A stretch of 64,000 nt of DNA. Origin: DASTEQ01 sp040905185. GTDB lineage: Bacteria > Chloroflexota > Limnocylindria > QHBO01. The notes below the pieces were generated by a model, which was given only the letters and a program-made list of their open reading frames with translations, did no database searches and was not told the DNA's origin. Position numbers and translations under genes: made by a program. The stretch is taken from contig JBBDRZ010000007.1 in the NCBI GenBank assembly GCA_040905185.1, forward strand, positions 62,001 to 126,000, read 5' to 3'. This document shows, piece after piece, positions 1-10,757 of this stretch (within the stretch, counting starts at the first letter, position 1; every line of letters starts with the position of its first letter).

Positions 1-67
1 CGCGCCCCACGACGTGGAGACGCTCGAGCGCTGGATCGGCGAAGCAAAGCCCATGCTGGAGGCCTAG
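1..67 (+). CDS. C-terminal fragment of an unidentified protein
   Basis: The frame open from the window edge ends at a TAG at 65-67 and gives a 21-residue tail ending ERWIGEAKPMLEA. The composition (charged, helix-forming) looks coding, but the fragment is too short to assign to a family. It runs in the same direction as secA, 80 bp downstream. Confidence 0.45.
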   Translation, partial: APHDVETLERWIGEAKPMLEA

Positions 68-129
68 GCCGATGGTGGCCGGCGCATGGGTGCCCTGAGG
101 CTGCGCGTGGGGCTCCCCGGAGAGGCCGA

Positions 130-135
130 TATACT
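130..135 (+). promoter_or_regulatory. -10 element for secA
   Basis: TATACT lies 12 nt before the secA ATG, so transcription would start about 6 nt upstream of the codon. No Shine-Dalgarno sequence precedes the ATG, which fits a near-leaderless mRNA. I see no good -35 hexamer. Confidence 0.45.
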
Positions 136-147
136 CGGCGCAGATCC

Positions 148-3012
<2,865 letters not shown>

Positions 3013-3126
3013 ACGGGCCGGCGCCCGAATTTGGGGGGGTGACAGGCTGAGCGGCATTGGGTACGATGGGAGCCTCTACGGTTCGTCGGTCCTCGGAGCG
3101 GCGCGCCTACGTGGGCGGAGGAGCGT

Positions 3127-3453
3127 GTGAAGCAACTGGCGGGCGAGGCTCCCATTCAGATCTCTGATCTCCCCGCTTCGGCTCCCCCTCCGTCGGCTCC
3201 CCCTCCGTCGGCTCCCCCCCTCCCCCTCGTCACCCGATTCCGGGACCCATCGGTCCCGTACGAGGACCTCATCCAGTGCGAGCGTGACTGCATGCGCTGC
3301 AGTTACGCGGCCACGCTCGGCTGTGACGGCAACTGTGGGGCCTGCCCGCGTCAGTCCTACTGCCCCTGCGTCAACCCGGCCAAGCTCCGATCCCGATCGG
3401 GCCGCCTGGCGGACGTCGAGCTGACCATGGTTGCGGACCTTGGACGAAATTAG
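3127..3453 (+). CDS. Small cysteine-rich protein with proline-rich N-terminus (unknown function)
   Basis: 108 residues from a GTG preceded by a good SD (GGAGGAG). The N-terminal half is low complexity: the 15-bp unit CGGCTCCCCCTCCGT is repeated in tandem at 3179-3208 and onward and encodes SAPPPSAPPPSAPP. The C-terminal half carries eight cysteines in two similar C-x3-C-x2-C groups followed by C-x5-C-x-C (CERDCMRC, then CDGNCGACPRQSYCPC), which suggests a metal site such as zinc or Fe-S. No family is recognised. The 3' end overlaps the start of prfB by 14 nt, so the two are probably translationally coupled. Base composition and frame argue that it is real, but there is no homology support here. 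Confidence 0.6.
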   Translation: MKQLAGEAPIQISDLPASAPPPSAPPPSAPPLPLVTRFRDPSVPYEDLIQCERDCMRCSYAATLGCDGNCGACPRQSYCPCVNPAKLRSRSGRLADVELTMVADLGRN

Positions 3454-4562
3454 GAGCGAGGCCCAGCGCCTGGCGCGCCTCGTGGCCGACACGGCGGTGC
3501 GGCTTTGACTTGGCTGCGCGGCAATCCGAGCTCGAGGATCTGACCGCTCGATCGGCGGACCCCAACCTGTGGGATGACCCGGCGAAGGCCCAGTCGGTGC
3601 TGCGTCGGGCCGACGAGCTCCGCGACGAGATCGACTTCTGGAACGACCTGAGCCGGCGCGCGACCGGGCTGGCAGAGCTGGCCGAGCTTGCCGCGGCCGA
3701 CCCGGAGACCGACGGCGCGCTGCAGGCCGACCTGGAAAAGGACCTCGAGGCGCTGCGGTCGAGCTGGACGGCCGCCGAGCAGCGGCTCCTGCTGAGCGGC
3801 GCCTACGACGAGCGACCGGCCATCGTCTCGATCTATGCCGGGGCGGGCGGCACCGAGAGCCAGGACTGGGCCGAGATGCTGCTTCGGATGTACCTGCGCT
3901 GGGCCGAGCGCCAGCGCTATCGGACCGAGATTCTGGACCAGAGCGAAGGCGAGGAGGCCGGTCTGAAGAGCGTGACGGCCAGCATTGGCGGGCGATGGGC
4001 GTACGGCCGGCTGCGGAGCGAGCGGGGCGTCCACCGCCTGGTCCGGATCAGCCCCTTCGACTCGCAGAACCGCCGCCACACGTCGTTCGCGCTGGTGGAG
4101 GTCATGCCCGAGGTTCCCCCCGATGCCGAGGTCGAGATCCGCGACGAGGACCTGCGGGTCGACACCTATCGGTCCAGCGGGGCGGGTGGCCAACACGTCA
4201 ACAAGACCGATTCGGCGGTACGCATCACGCACATTCCGACCGGCATCGTGGTCACCTGTCAGAACGAGCGGAGCCAGATGCAGAACCGCGAGCGAGCGAT
4301 GGCCGTGTTGCGCGCCAAGCTCGTCGAGCGAGCCGAGGAGGAGCGCGAGGCGGAGATGGCCCGTCTCCGCGGCCAGCACATCGAGCCCGGATGGGGGAAC
4401 CAGATCCGCAGCTACGTGCTCCAGCCCTACACCATGGTCAAGGATCTGCGGACCGGGGTCGAGACCTCGAACCCGACCGCCGTCCTGGATGGGGACCTCG
4501 ATCCGTTCATCGACGGCTATCTGCGATCGCAGATCGGCGCCAACGGGGACGGCGCGGCATGA
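3440..4562 (+). CDS. prfB: Peptide chain release factor 2, with programmed +1 frameshift
   Basis: RF2 ends translation at UGA and UAA. The long frame (3510-4562) lacks the usual N-terminus. The missing part lies in the preceding frame, starting most plausibly at TTG 3440 (MDEIRSEAQRLARLVADTAVRL) and running to CTT TGA C at 3503-3509, the classical RF2 autoregulatory shift site. A +1 slip at CTT joins it to DLAARQSELEDLTAR. The mature protein would be about 373 residues. The stop-recognition tripeptide SPF (about residue 204) and the GGQ catalytic loop SSGAGGQHVNKTDSAVR (about 250) sit at the positions expected for RF2. Start is uncertain: TTG 3431 is the alternative, and an in-frame TGA at 3422 excludes anything earlier. 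Confidence 0.93.
3503..3509 (+). promoter_or_regulatory. prfB programmed +1 frameshift site
   Basis: CTT TGA C: the zero-frame reading stops at TGA 3506-3508, while a +1 slip on CTT continues in the main RF2 frame. Low RF2 would slow termination and favour the shift, giving autoregulation as in E. coli. The upstream internal SD-like stimulator is weak (GGCGGTGCGG). Confidence 0.9.
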
Positions 4563-5308
4563 CCGAGGCGCGACCGGTGACCGATGCGCGACCGGCGGCC
4601 GCCCGGCTGATCGGCGACGAGCCGCTCATCCGGCTGGTGGACGTCACCGTCGCCTACCCCAACGGCAAGGAGGCGCTGATCAACGTCGACCTCGAAATCC
4701 GGCGCGGCGACTTCATCTTCCTGGTTGGACCATCCGGGGCCGGCAAGTCGACCCTGATTCGGCTCCTCATCCGCGAGCAGGTGGCTACCACTGGGCGCGT
4801 CTACCTGGCCGGCCGCGACCTGGCCCGGGTCAGCCGGAGCCAGGTACACCGACTGCGGCGTCGGATCGGCGTCGTATTCCAGGATTTCCGGTTGCTGCCC
4901 AACAAGACGGTGCGTGAGAACGTGGCGTTCGCCCTGGAGGTCACGGGGGCCCCGCTGGCCGAGATCCGGCGCCGCGTGCCGCGCCTGCTGGCCCTGGTCG
5001 GGCTCGAGGACCAGGCTCAGCAGCTGCCCGCCCAGCTCTCCGGCGGCGAGCAGCAGCGGGCGGCCATCGCCCGCGCCCTCGTCCACGACCCGGCCATCCT
5101 CATCGCGGATGAGCCGACCGGCAACCTCGATCCGGTGACCGGCTGGGAGATCGTGCAGCTCCTGCTGGAGATCAATGCGCTGGGCACCACCCTGGTGGTG
5201 GCCACTCACAACCAGGAGATCGTGACCGCGCTCCGACGCCGGGTTGTCGCGCTCGAGCAGGGCCGGATGGTCCGCGATGAGCTGGGCGCAGCCTACCGTC
5301 GCGGGTAG
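4559..5308 (+). CDS. ftsE: Cell-division ABC transporter ATP-binding protein FtsE
   Basis: 249 residues, starting at an ATG that overlaps the prfB stop (ATGA). FtsE powers FtsX to activate septal peptidoglycan hydrolases. All ABC motifs are intact: Walker A GPSGAGKST (about residue 58), Q-loop VFQDFRLL, signature LSGGEQQR, Walker B ILIADEPTGNLD, and the switch histidine in ATHN. About 20 residues precede the ABC core, which is longer than usual. The pairing with ftsX and the LLPNKTV block after the Q-loop make FtsE more likely than a generic MacB-type ATPase. Confidence 0.95.
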   Translation: MTEARPVTDARPAAARLIGDEPLIRLVDVTVAYPNGKEALINVDLEIRRGDFIFLVGPSGAGKSTLIRLLIREQVATTGRVYLAGRDLARVSRSQVHRLRRRIGVVFQDFRLLPNKTVRENVAFALEVTGAPLAEIRRRVPRLLALVGLEDQAQQLPAQLSGGEQQRAAIARALVHDPAILIADEPTGNLDPVTGWEIVQLLLEINALGTTLVVATHNQEIVTALRRRVVALEQGRMVRDELGAAYRRG

Positions 5309-5320
5309 GATGCCCCGGTA

Positions 5321-6214
5321 ATGGGATTCCTGAGGTTCCTCGGCTTCACCCTGGTCCGGGCCGGGCAGGGCTTCTGGCGCAACAAGATGATGAGCCTGGC
5401 CGCGACGGCAACCGTGATCCTCATGCTCGTCCTGCTGTCCGGGCTGGTCATCGTGCTGGGCGGCCTCAACTCGGGGCTGGCCTACATCGAGAGCAAGGTG
5501 GGGGTCACGGCGCGCCTGGTGGACGGGCTGGCGCCGGAGGCGGTTGATCAGCTCGTCGCCGATGTGGGTGCGCTGCCGGGGGTGGCGTCGGTGGAGTACG
5601 TCTCCCCCGAGGAGGCCATGCGGCGGCTGGAGCAGGCCTACGCCGACCGCGGGCAAACCCTCGAAACGGGAGGATCCGAGATCAGCCTGTATGCCAGCAT
5701 CGAGGTCGACCTCACCGACCCGGCCGCCGCGACAGCAGTCTCCGCCGCGCTCGGCGAGCGACCCGAGATCGAGCGGATCACAACTATCCAGGAGCAGTAC
5801 GACAAGCTGCTCGGCGTGACGAACGTGGTCCGCCTGGCCGGCCTGTCGGCCATGATCCTGGTCGGCCTGACCGTGGTTTTCATGATCGTCAACACGATCC
5901 GGATCGCGGTGTTCTCGCGCAGTCGCGAGATCGAGATCATGCGCTTGGTGGGCGCCAGCGACGCCTTCATCCGATGGCCGTTCATCATGGAGGGCATGCT
6001 CTGCGGCCTGCTCGGCGCCATGGCCACCGTCCTCCTGGTGGCCGTGGTGTGGGGGCCCATCCAGCCCCTGCTGATCGAGATCTTCCAGATGCCGACCGCT
6101 GTCGGCGCCCAGTTCTTCACGTTCGTAGCGGTCCTCATCCTGTCGGTCGGCCTGGTGGTGGGGATGCTGGGCAGCTGGATCAGCGTGCGGGCCCACCTGG
6201 CAGCCGGGGTCTGA
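5321..6214 (+). CDS. ftsX: Cell-division permease FtsX
   Basis: 297 residues. Topology is that of FtsX: a short cytoplasmic N-terminus, TM1 (about 27-49), a large extracytoplasmic domain (about 50-165) that contacts hydrolase partners, then three TM helices in the FtsX/MacB permease fold. The conserved SREIEIMRLVGAS element lies between TM2 and TM3. Twelve bases separate it from ftsE. The next gene is an S41 peptidase, where many monoderms place an M23 hydrolase; no M23 hydrolase is present in this window, so the target of FtsEX is not visible here. Confidence 0.94.
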   Translation: MGFLRFLGFTLVRAGQGFWRNKMMSLAATATVILMLVLLSGLVIVLGGLNSGLAYIESKVGVTARLVDGLAPEAVDQLVADVGALPGVASVEYVSPEEAMRRLEQAYADRGQTLETGGSEISLYASIEVDLTDPAAATAVSAALGERPEIERITTIQEQYDKLLGVTNVVRLAGLSAMILVGLTVVFMIVNTIRIAVFSRSREIEIMRLVGASDAFIRWPFIMEGMLCGLLGAMATVLLVAVVWGPIQPLLIEIFQMPTAVGAQFFTFVAVLILSVGLVVGMLGSWISVRAHLAAGV

Positions 6215-6275
6215 CCGGGCCCGAGCGTTGCGGGAACGGCACCCGGGCGTAACCGGGCCTTGATCTGACCGGTGC

Positions 6276-6281
6276 TACACT
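6276..6281 (+). promoter_or_regulatory. -10 element for the S41 peptidase gene
   Basis: TACACT 14 nt before ATG 6296. The short predicted leader has no SD, matching the near-leaderless pattern seen at secA. No convincing -35. Confidence 0.35.
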
Positions 6282-6295
6282 CCCGCCCCCCAAAT

Positions 6296-7708
6296 ATGGA
6301 CGACGCGACGCCTTCCGACCGGCCCGAATCCGGAGCCGATCCCACCCTCCAACCCGTTCCGACCCAGGCACCGGTCCGCCCTGGAGCCGGACGCTCCCTG
6401 CGCTATGCCGCGCTCTTCGGGCTGGCCGCGCTGCTCGGGACGTCGCTGTTCATGGGCGGCTACCTGGCGGCTGGCGGCTCGGGGTCATGTTCCGCTCCGA
6501 GCGAGGCGTTCGCCGCGTTCTGCGAGGCTTACGGCAAGCTCCACGCCCAGTACGTTGACCAGCTGGACGACAACAGGCTGGTGGAGGGCGCCCTCGAAGG
6601 GCTGTTCCAGTACGGCGTGGCGGATCCGTACAGCAGCTACATGAACCCGGAGGAGTACCGGAACTCGCTGGGAGACCTGTCGGGGACCTTCTCCGGCATC
6701 GGTGCTGAGCTGGCGGTCGAGAACACCGAGAACCCCGACGACCTGGAGGCCTGCGCCGTCCTGTCGGACACCTGCCTGTTGGTGGTGGTGGCACCCATCG
6801 ACGGATCCCCGGCCCAGGCCGCCGGCCTGCAGTCCGGCGACGCGGTCCTGGCCGTCGACGGCGCGAGTGTGAACGGCAGCACGATCCAGGACCAGGTGAC
6901 GAAGGTGCGCGGCCCGGAGGGGACGGAGGTCACGATCACCATCCAGCGGGGCGATGAGGTGTTCGACCTCACCATCACCCGGGCCGAGATCGTGGTGGTC
7001 GAGGTCGAGAGCGAGTTGCTCGCCAACCAGGTCGGGTACATCGCGCTCCACGGCTTCAGCGTCAACGCCGCCGACCAGTTCAGCGAATCGCTCGGCGACC
7101 TGCTGGGCGACGGGGCCGGCCAGATCGTGTTCGACCTGCGGGACAACCCGGGTGGCTACATCACCGCCGCCCAGCAAGTGGCCTCAGAATTCGTGGCCGG
7201 TGGCCTCCTGTTCAGCCAGGAGTCGGCTGGAGACCAGGTCATTGACTGGGATGCGACCGACGGCGGCCAGGCGACCGACCCCGCCATCGAGGTCGTCGTC
7301 CTCATCAACGGCGGATCTGCCTCAGCTTCGGAGATCGTCGCCGCCGCCCTGGAGGAGACCAATCGGGCCACCCTCATCGGCGAGCCGACATTCGGCAAGA
7401 ACACGGTCCAGATCTGGGATGAGCTGGCCAATGGCGGCGGGGTTCGGATCACCATCTCGCGCTGGTTCACGCCGAACCACAACAGCGTGGCCCCGGATGG
7501 CGTTCAGCCGGACATCGTGGTCAGCGTGCCGGAGGGAACGCCCGCGGACGAGGACCCGGTCCTAGATCGCGCCCTCGCCTACCTGGCGACGGTGGACCAG
7601 GAGGCAGCCTGGCGACGGGCCGACGCCGCGCGTCCCGCGCAGACGGCGCTGCGTGTCGTGGGCTGGGCGCCGGAAACCGGGTTGTGGGCCGCCTGGCGCG
7701 CGTGCTAG
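6296..7708 (+). CDS. C-terminal processing peptidase, S41 family (CtpA-like)
   Basis: 470 residues from ATG 6296; a GTG 24 nt earlier would place the start over the predicted -10. Order: Pro-rich cytoplasmic N-terminus, one TM helix (about 37-60), S41 N-terminal region, PDZ domain (about 150-240), then the protease core. The catalytic serine is in GGSASASEIVAAAL (about residue 340) and the lysine in TFGKNT (about 366), giving the Ser-Lys dyad of the family. It is membrane-anchored with the catalytic part outside and probably trims envelope proteins. The last about 45 residues are Ala/Arg-rich and poorly conserved. Placement after ftsEX suggests a role in cell-wall remodelling, which is an inference. 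Confidence 0.92.
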   Translation: MDDATPSDRPESGADPTLQPVPTQAPVRPGAGRSLRYAALFGLAALLGTSLFMGGYLAAGGSGSCSAPSEAFAAFCEAYGKLHAQYVDQLDDNRLVEGALEGLFQYGVADPYSSYMNPEEYRNSLGDLSGTFSGIGAELAVENTENPDDLEACAVLSDTCLLVVVAPIDGSPAQAAGLQSGDAVLAVDGASVNGSTIQDQVTKVRGPEGTEVTITIQRGDEVFDLTITRAEIVVVEVESELLANQVGYIALHGFSVNAADQFSESLGDLLGDGAGQIVFDLRDNPGGYITAAQQVASEFVAGGLLFSQESAGDQVIDWDATDGGQATDPAIEVVVLINGGSASASEIVAAALEETNRATLIGEPTFGKNTVQIWDELANGGGVRITISRWFTPNHNSVAPDGVQPDIVVSVPEGTPADEDPVLDRALAYLATVDQEAAWRRADAARPAQTALRVVGWAPETGLWAAWRAC

Positions 7709-7711
7709 CAT
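7703..7711 (+). promoter_or_regulatory. Extended -10 promoter overlapping the S41 stop codon
   Basis: TGCTAGCAT fits the extended -10 form TGnTAnnnT. Transcription would begin near 7718, a few bases before the strong SD of the micro-ORF. It probably also serves smpB and ssrA. Confidence 0.45.
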
Positions 7712-7739
7712 CCGCGGCCACGAAAGGAGGTGGTGTGCA

Positions 7740-7781
7740 ATGGACAGTTCCAGGCGCGCCACCACCGAGGCGGTGCACTGA
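7740..7781 (+). CDS. 13-codon micro-ORF with near-perfect SD (leader peptide candidate)
   Basis: ATG to TGA encodes MDSSRRATTEAVH. It is preceded by AAAGGAGG, a full-length match to the anti-SD, 9 nt before ATG. The stretch GGTGGTG just after the SD can pair with CACCACC inside the micro-ORF, so ribosome loading could open a local hairpin. A perfect 13-bp hairpin follows 23 bp later. Nothing is recognised by homology, so the peptide may matter less than the act of translating it. Confidence 0.4.
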   Translation: MDSSRRATTEAVH

Positions 7782-7804
7782 CACAGCCATCGCGTGGTAG
7801 CGAC

Positions 7805-7835
7805 GGAGGAGCCGGCCGGCGAGGCCGGCTCCTCC
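7805..7835 (+). terminator. Strong GC hairpin between micro-ORF and smpB
   Basis: GGAGGAGCCGGCC and GGCCGGCTCCTCC form a perfect 13-bp stem around a 5-nt loop. No U-tract follows (ATTTCCTGCC), so it is a poor classical intrinsic terminator. It could be an attenuator, a processing site or an RNA 3' end. Confidence 0.5.
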
Positions 7836-7877
7836 ATTTCCTGCCTCCCATGGGGGGCCTGATAGGGTTCACGACCG

Positions 7878-8336
7878 ATGCCTGAGCAGACCGTCGCCCA
7901 AAACCGTCGCGCCCGCCACGAATACAACGTCGAGGAGACGCTGGAGGCTGGGCTGGTCCTGACCGGCACCGAGATCAAGAGTATTCGGGCCGGCCGCGCC
8001 AATCTGGCGGAGGCGTACGCCCGTATCGAGCGCGGCGAGGCATGGTTGATTGGCGCCCATATCGCGCCCTATGCGCAGGCCAGTCGGTTCAACCACGAGC
8101 CAACGCGGACCCGCAAGCTCCTCCTGCATCGGGATCAGATCGCCGAGCTGGTGGGCAAGACCCAGACCCGTGGCTACACCCTGGTCCCGCTCCGCCTCTA
8201 CCTGCGCGATGGGCTGGCCAAGGTCGAGCTGGGCCTGGCGCGGGGTCGCAAGGCGCATGACAAGCGGCGGGTGATCGCGGAACGCGACGCGCGCCGCGAG
8301 CTCGAGCGGGAGACCAAGTTCCGGGTCCGCCTCTGA
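7878..8336 (+). CDS. smpB: SsrA-binding protein SmpB
   Basis: 152 residues. SmpB binds the tRNA-like part of tmRNA and brings it to stalled ribosomes. Conserved stretches are the N-terminal QNRRARHEYNVEETLEAG, LTGTEIKSIRAGRANL, and a basic C-terminal tail KAHDKRRVIAERDARRELE that occupies the empty mRNA channel. Length is typical. The tmRNA gene follows 58 bp downstream, the usual pairing. Confidence 0.97.
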   Translation: MPEQTVAQNRRARHEYNVEETLEAGLVLTGTEIKSIRAGRANLAEAYARIERGEAWLIGAHIAPYAQASRFNHEPTRTRKLLLHRDQIAELVGKTQTRGYTLVPLRLYLRDGLAKVELGLARGRKAHDKRRVIAERDARRELERETKFRVRL

Positions 8337-8357
8337 GGTCCGTCTCTGACCACGTGG

Positions 8358-8363
8358 TATCCT
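8358..8363 (+). promoter_or_regulatory. Possible -10 for ssrA
   Basis: TATCCT 31 bp before the mature tmRNA 5' end would give a short precursor leader. The -35 region is not convincing, so read-through from smpB is the alternative. Confidence 0.3.
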
Positions 8364-8394
8364 CGAAGAGCCGGACACCAGGCCGGCGGTTCGT

Positions 8395-8752
8395 GGGGAT
8401 GTCAGGTTTCGACAGGGCCCAGGAACCGGGAATCGCGAGCCGAGGTCGCCCGCAGGCCTCGTAAAACCGCGGGCAAACCGTAACTGGCAACCGTCAGTTC
8501 GCTCTCGCTGCTTAGGCAGTGAGCATCGACGCCGTCCCCTCTCCCCGGGCGGCGAAGGTGTCATCAGGGGAGATGCGGCGTCGCCGACTCCGGTGAGTGG
8601 CGTCAAAGAGCCGAGAGGTGACCGGATAGGGCGCGGAGCACCCCGCCGGTTGGGGGCCCGAGGCCCGAAACCCAAATAGGCCGGACACGCTCGTAGTGAG
8701 ACCCGGCGACTCGGTCTTGGACGGGGAGTTCGATTCTCCCCCATCTCCACCA
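8395..8752 (+). ncRNA. ssrA: tmRNA (transfer-messenger RNA)
   Basis: The 5' end GGGGATG pairs with CATCTCC at 8742-8748 (one G-U), and CCA is encoded at the end (ACCA 8749-8752). The T-arm is recognisable in GAGTTCGATTCTC near the 3' end. The 5' half has the typical TCAGGTTTCGACAGG. The tag reading frame ends at TAG 8513-8515 and gives GQTVTGNRQFALAA if resumption is at GGG 8471; the ALAA end is the usual ClpXP degron. Choice of resume codon is tentative. About 358 nt, one-piece form. Confidence 0.93.
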
Positions 8753-8763
8753 GCACTCATCAG

Positions 8764-8788
8764 ACGGCGGCCACACGGCCGCCGTTTT
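8764..8788 (+). terminator. Intrinsic terminator of ssrA
   Basis: ACGGCGGCC / GGCCGCCGT form a 9-bp perfect stem with loop ACAC, followed by TTTCG and, 6 nt on, CTCTTTTTT. It lies 11 bp after the tmRNA 3' end. Confidence 0.85.
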
Positions 8789-8805
8789 CGTGCTCTCTTT
8801 TTTCC

Positions 8806-8834
8806 TTGATTGACCGATGCGGGCGCGGTACGGT
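8806..8834 (+). promoter_or_regulatory. Sigma70-type promoter
   Basis: TTGATT (8806-8811), 17-bp spacer, TACGGT (8829-8834). The roughly 60-nt leader ends in a clear SD (GGAGGAGAGG) before ATG 8902. Confidence 0.5.
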
Positions 8835-8901
8835 TCCGGCAGCCAGGAGGTCCGGACGGGAGCCTCCGCTGACGGCTCCAGCTTGGAGGAGAGGCGCAAC
8901 C

Positions 8902-9303
8902 ATGAACTTCTCGGCATTGAACGCGAATGACCGGCTGGCGGCCGTCGCGGCCGTGGTCGTGATCATCACCGGCTTGATCAGCATCGCGCAGGCCTGGGGC
9001 CCGCTGGTGTTCCTCTCGCTAGCCGCGGGGGTCGGCGTCCTGTTCGTCGTCCTGCAGCCGCAGATCGCCCCGGCCGTGAAGCTGCCCATGACCAAGGGCT
9101 TGCTTCTCCTTGGTCTTGGGGCTATCGCCACCCTAGTCCTGCTCGTGGTCGCCCTGAGCTGGATCGACTACATCCTCACGCCCCCGATCTTCGTCTTCGA
9201 CACGATCCAGTTCTTCATCGGCGTCGTGGCTGCCATCGTCATGCTCTTTGCGGGCTGGCGTGCGTACCAGGCCGAGAAGGGGACCACGCCGATCGCCGGC
9301 TAG
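8902..9303 (+). CDS. Four-helix membrane protein of unknown function
   Basis: 133 residues, start fixed by an SD (TTGGAGGAGAG) 8 nt upstream. Four hydrophobic helices fill most of the chain (about 12-30, 32-50, 62-85, 95-118), with short polar loops and a charged C-terminus. No motif of a transporter or enzyme is visible. It stands alone between the ssrA terminator and the convergent jag operon. Confidence 0.6.
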   Translation: MNFSALNANDRLAAVAAVVVIITGLISIAQAWGPLVFLSLAAGVGVLFVVLQPQIAPAVKLPMTKGLLLLGLGAIATLVLLVVALSWIDYILTPPIFVFDTIQFFIGVVAAIVMLFAGWRAYQAEKGTTPIAG

Positions 9304-9307
9304 GGCC

Positions 9308-9324
9308 GGGGCGGGCTACGCCCC
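9308..9324. terminator. Hairpin between convergent genes
   Basis: GGGGCG / CGCCCC, 6-bp stem with a 5-nt loop, in the 31-bp gap between two converging genes. It has no U-tract on either strand, so any terminator role is weak. Confidence 0.25.
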
Positions 9325-9334
9325 AGGGGGACAT

Positions 9335-9748
9335 TCAGCGCGCGATGACGCGCGTGTATCGGTCGCGCAGGATTCTGGTCGCGTCCGCTCTGGTCGGCAG
9401 CAGTCGCTGGAGTCGGATCGCCACGACCTCCCCCGAGAGACCGTCGTCGATCGCGTCGAGTGCCTCGCGCGTGTCGCCACTGAGGCTGCCCACGAGGTGG
9501 GCGAGGTCGGCCTGGGTGGCTTCCAGCTCCGCGGGCGGATCGGCCAGCGACTCCAGGAAGAAGGCGATGGCGGCCGCGACCAGCCCGGCCCGTCGTTCAA
9601 ACGGGTCAGCCGTCGGGTCCCGCAGCGCCAGCCCGTCCGCAAGACCGAAGACCAGCCGGTAACCGTCAGCCGCCGGCTCGATGCCGACCCAGGTCCCATC
9701 CGGGGCGAGCCGTCCGATGGCCCGGACCGATTCCTCGGCCCGCGGCAT
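9335..9748 (-). CDS. Hypothetical protein, last gene of the rpmH-jag operon
   Basis: 137 residues, seven bases after jag. It has no signal peptide or TM helix. The first half looks beta-rich (GRLAPDGTWVGIEPAADGYRLVFGL) and the second half helical. I do not recognise the family. Operon position (rpmH-rnpA-yidD-yidC-jag) is where mnmE often sits, but no GTPase motifs are present. Confidence 0.6.
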   Translation of the reverse strand: MPRAEESVRAIGRLAPDGTWVGIEPAADGYRLVFGLADGLALRDPTADPFERRAGLVAAAIAFFLESLADPPAELEATQADLAHLVGSLSGDTREALDAIDDGLSGEVVAIRLQRLLPTRADATRILRDRYTRVIAR

Positions 9749-9755
9749 CCGCCCG

Positions 9756-10757
9756 CTACTCGACTTTCGTGGCGGGGAGGATCACAACCCGGCGGTTGGG
9801 CTCGACCCCGACGCTCTGGGTGCGGACCGTGGCGTGCTCCGCCAGCGCCAGGTGGACGATGCGGCGCTCCATGGCGGGCATGGCCTCGAGCTGGATGATC
9901 TTCCCGCTCTGCGCCACGCGCTGGGCGGCCCGGTCCGCCACGTCGCGCAGCTGGTCTTCACGCCGGCCGCGGTAGTTCTCGACGTCGACCATGATCCGGT
10001 TCAGCTGGCCCTCGCGGCGAGCGACGATCAGGTTGACGATGTGCTGGAGGCTGGCCAGCTTCTCCCCACGACGGCCGATCAGCACGCCGAGGTCAGTCCC
10101 CACCACGTTCAGCTTGGCCGCCTCGGTGCCCATCAGGACCTCGACCGATCCCTGCAGCTCCATGAGCCGCAACAGCTCCTCCAGGACGGCCTTCGCCTCC
10201 TCCAGGGTGAGCCGCTCGGACTCGGACAGCTCTTCCATCGGCTTGGCAGGCACGAAGGGTCGGGGCTCGGGCCGGGCATCGCCGTCACGCGGCTGGGCAG
10301 CCGGCCGCTCGCCCCGGTCGCGGGGAGCGCGCGGCTCTCTGCGCGGGGCGGCATCGCGGCCTCGGCCGCGGCCCCGGGGACGTGGCGCGGGGGCTTCGGC
10401 AGCATCGGCGATCGCATCAGCCATCGCGCCGGCCATCTCATCGCCACCGCCCTCGGAGATCGCGAACCCCTGCTCGTCAGCAGGTTCGGAGGCGGATTCG
10501 GCGACCTCGACCCCCTCACCCATACCGGCCTCCTCCGCCCGGGCCGGCGGCTCCTCCGCGCGCAAGCTGGTCGCCTCGGCCACCGCGGACTTGGGGGCGG
10601 CCAGGATGCGCGCCTCGTCGCCGCCCACGCCCAGGATGCCGCGACTGCCCTGGGACAGGATCTCGATGTCGAGATCGGCCAGGTCCGAGGCGAACTCGCG
10701 CATGGCGGCTCGGATCGCCTCCTCCACGTTCTTTCCGGTGAATTCCTTGAATGTCAT
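9756..10757 (-). CDS. jag: RNA-binding protein Jag/KhpB
   Basis: 333 residues. Three parts: an N-terminal Jag_N domain (about 1-55, FTGKNVEEAIRAAMREF ... GSRGILGVGG), a long disordered acidic then Arg/Pro-rich linker (about 60-190), and C-terminal KH (IGRRGEKLASLQHIVNLIV) and R3H domains (final stretch with MPAMERRIVHLALAEH). In firmicutes KhpB partners KhpA and affects cell elongation and division through RNA binding. The linker makes it longer than the usual about 200-300 residues. Its start overlaps the yidC stop (ATGA), so translation is coupled. Confidence 0.92.
   Translation of the reverse strand: MTFKEFTGKNVEEAIRAAMREFASDLADLDIEILSQGSRGILGVGGDEARILAAPKSAVAEATSLRAEEPPARAEEAGMGEGVEVAESASEPADEQGFAISEGGGDEMAGAMADAIADAAEAPAPRPRGRGRGRDAAPRREPRAPRDRGERPAAQPRDGDARPEPRPFVPAKPMEELSESERLTLEEAKAVLEELLRLMELQGSVEVLMGTEAAKLNVVGTDLGVLIGRRGEKLASLQHIVNLIVARREGQLNRIMVDVENYRGRREDQLRDVADRAAQRVAQSGKIIQLEAMPAMERRIVHLALAEHATVRTQSVGVEPNRRVVILPATKVE

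Noticed and set aside
3510..4562. prfB starting at the TTG inside the main frame
   Set aside because: This would delete the conserved N-terminal helices; the CTT TGA C site and the upstream frame restore them.
7805..7835. Classical rho-independent terminator before smpB
   Set aside because: Stem is excellent but no U-run follows; kept only as a hairpin of uncertain role.
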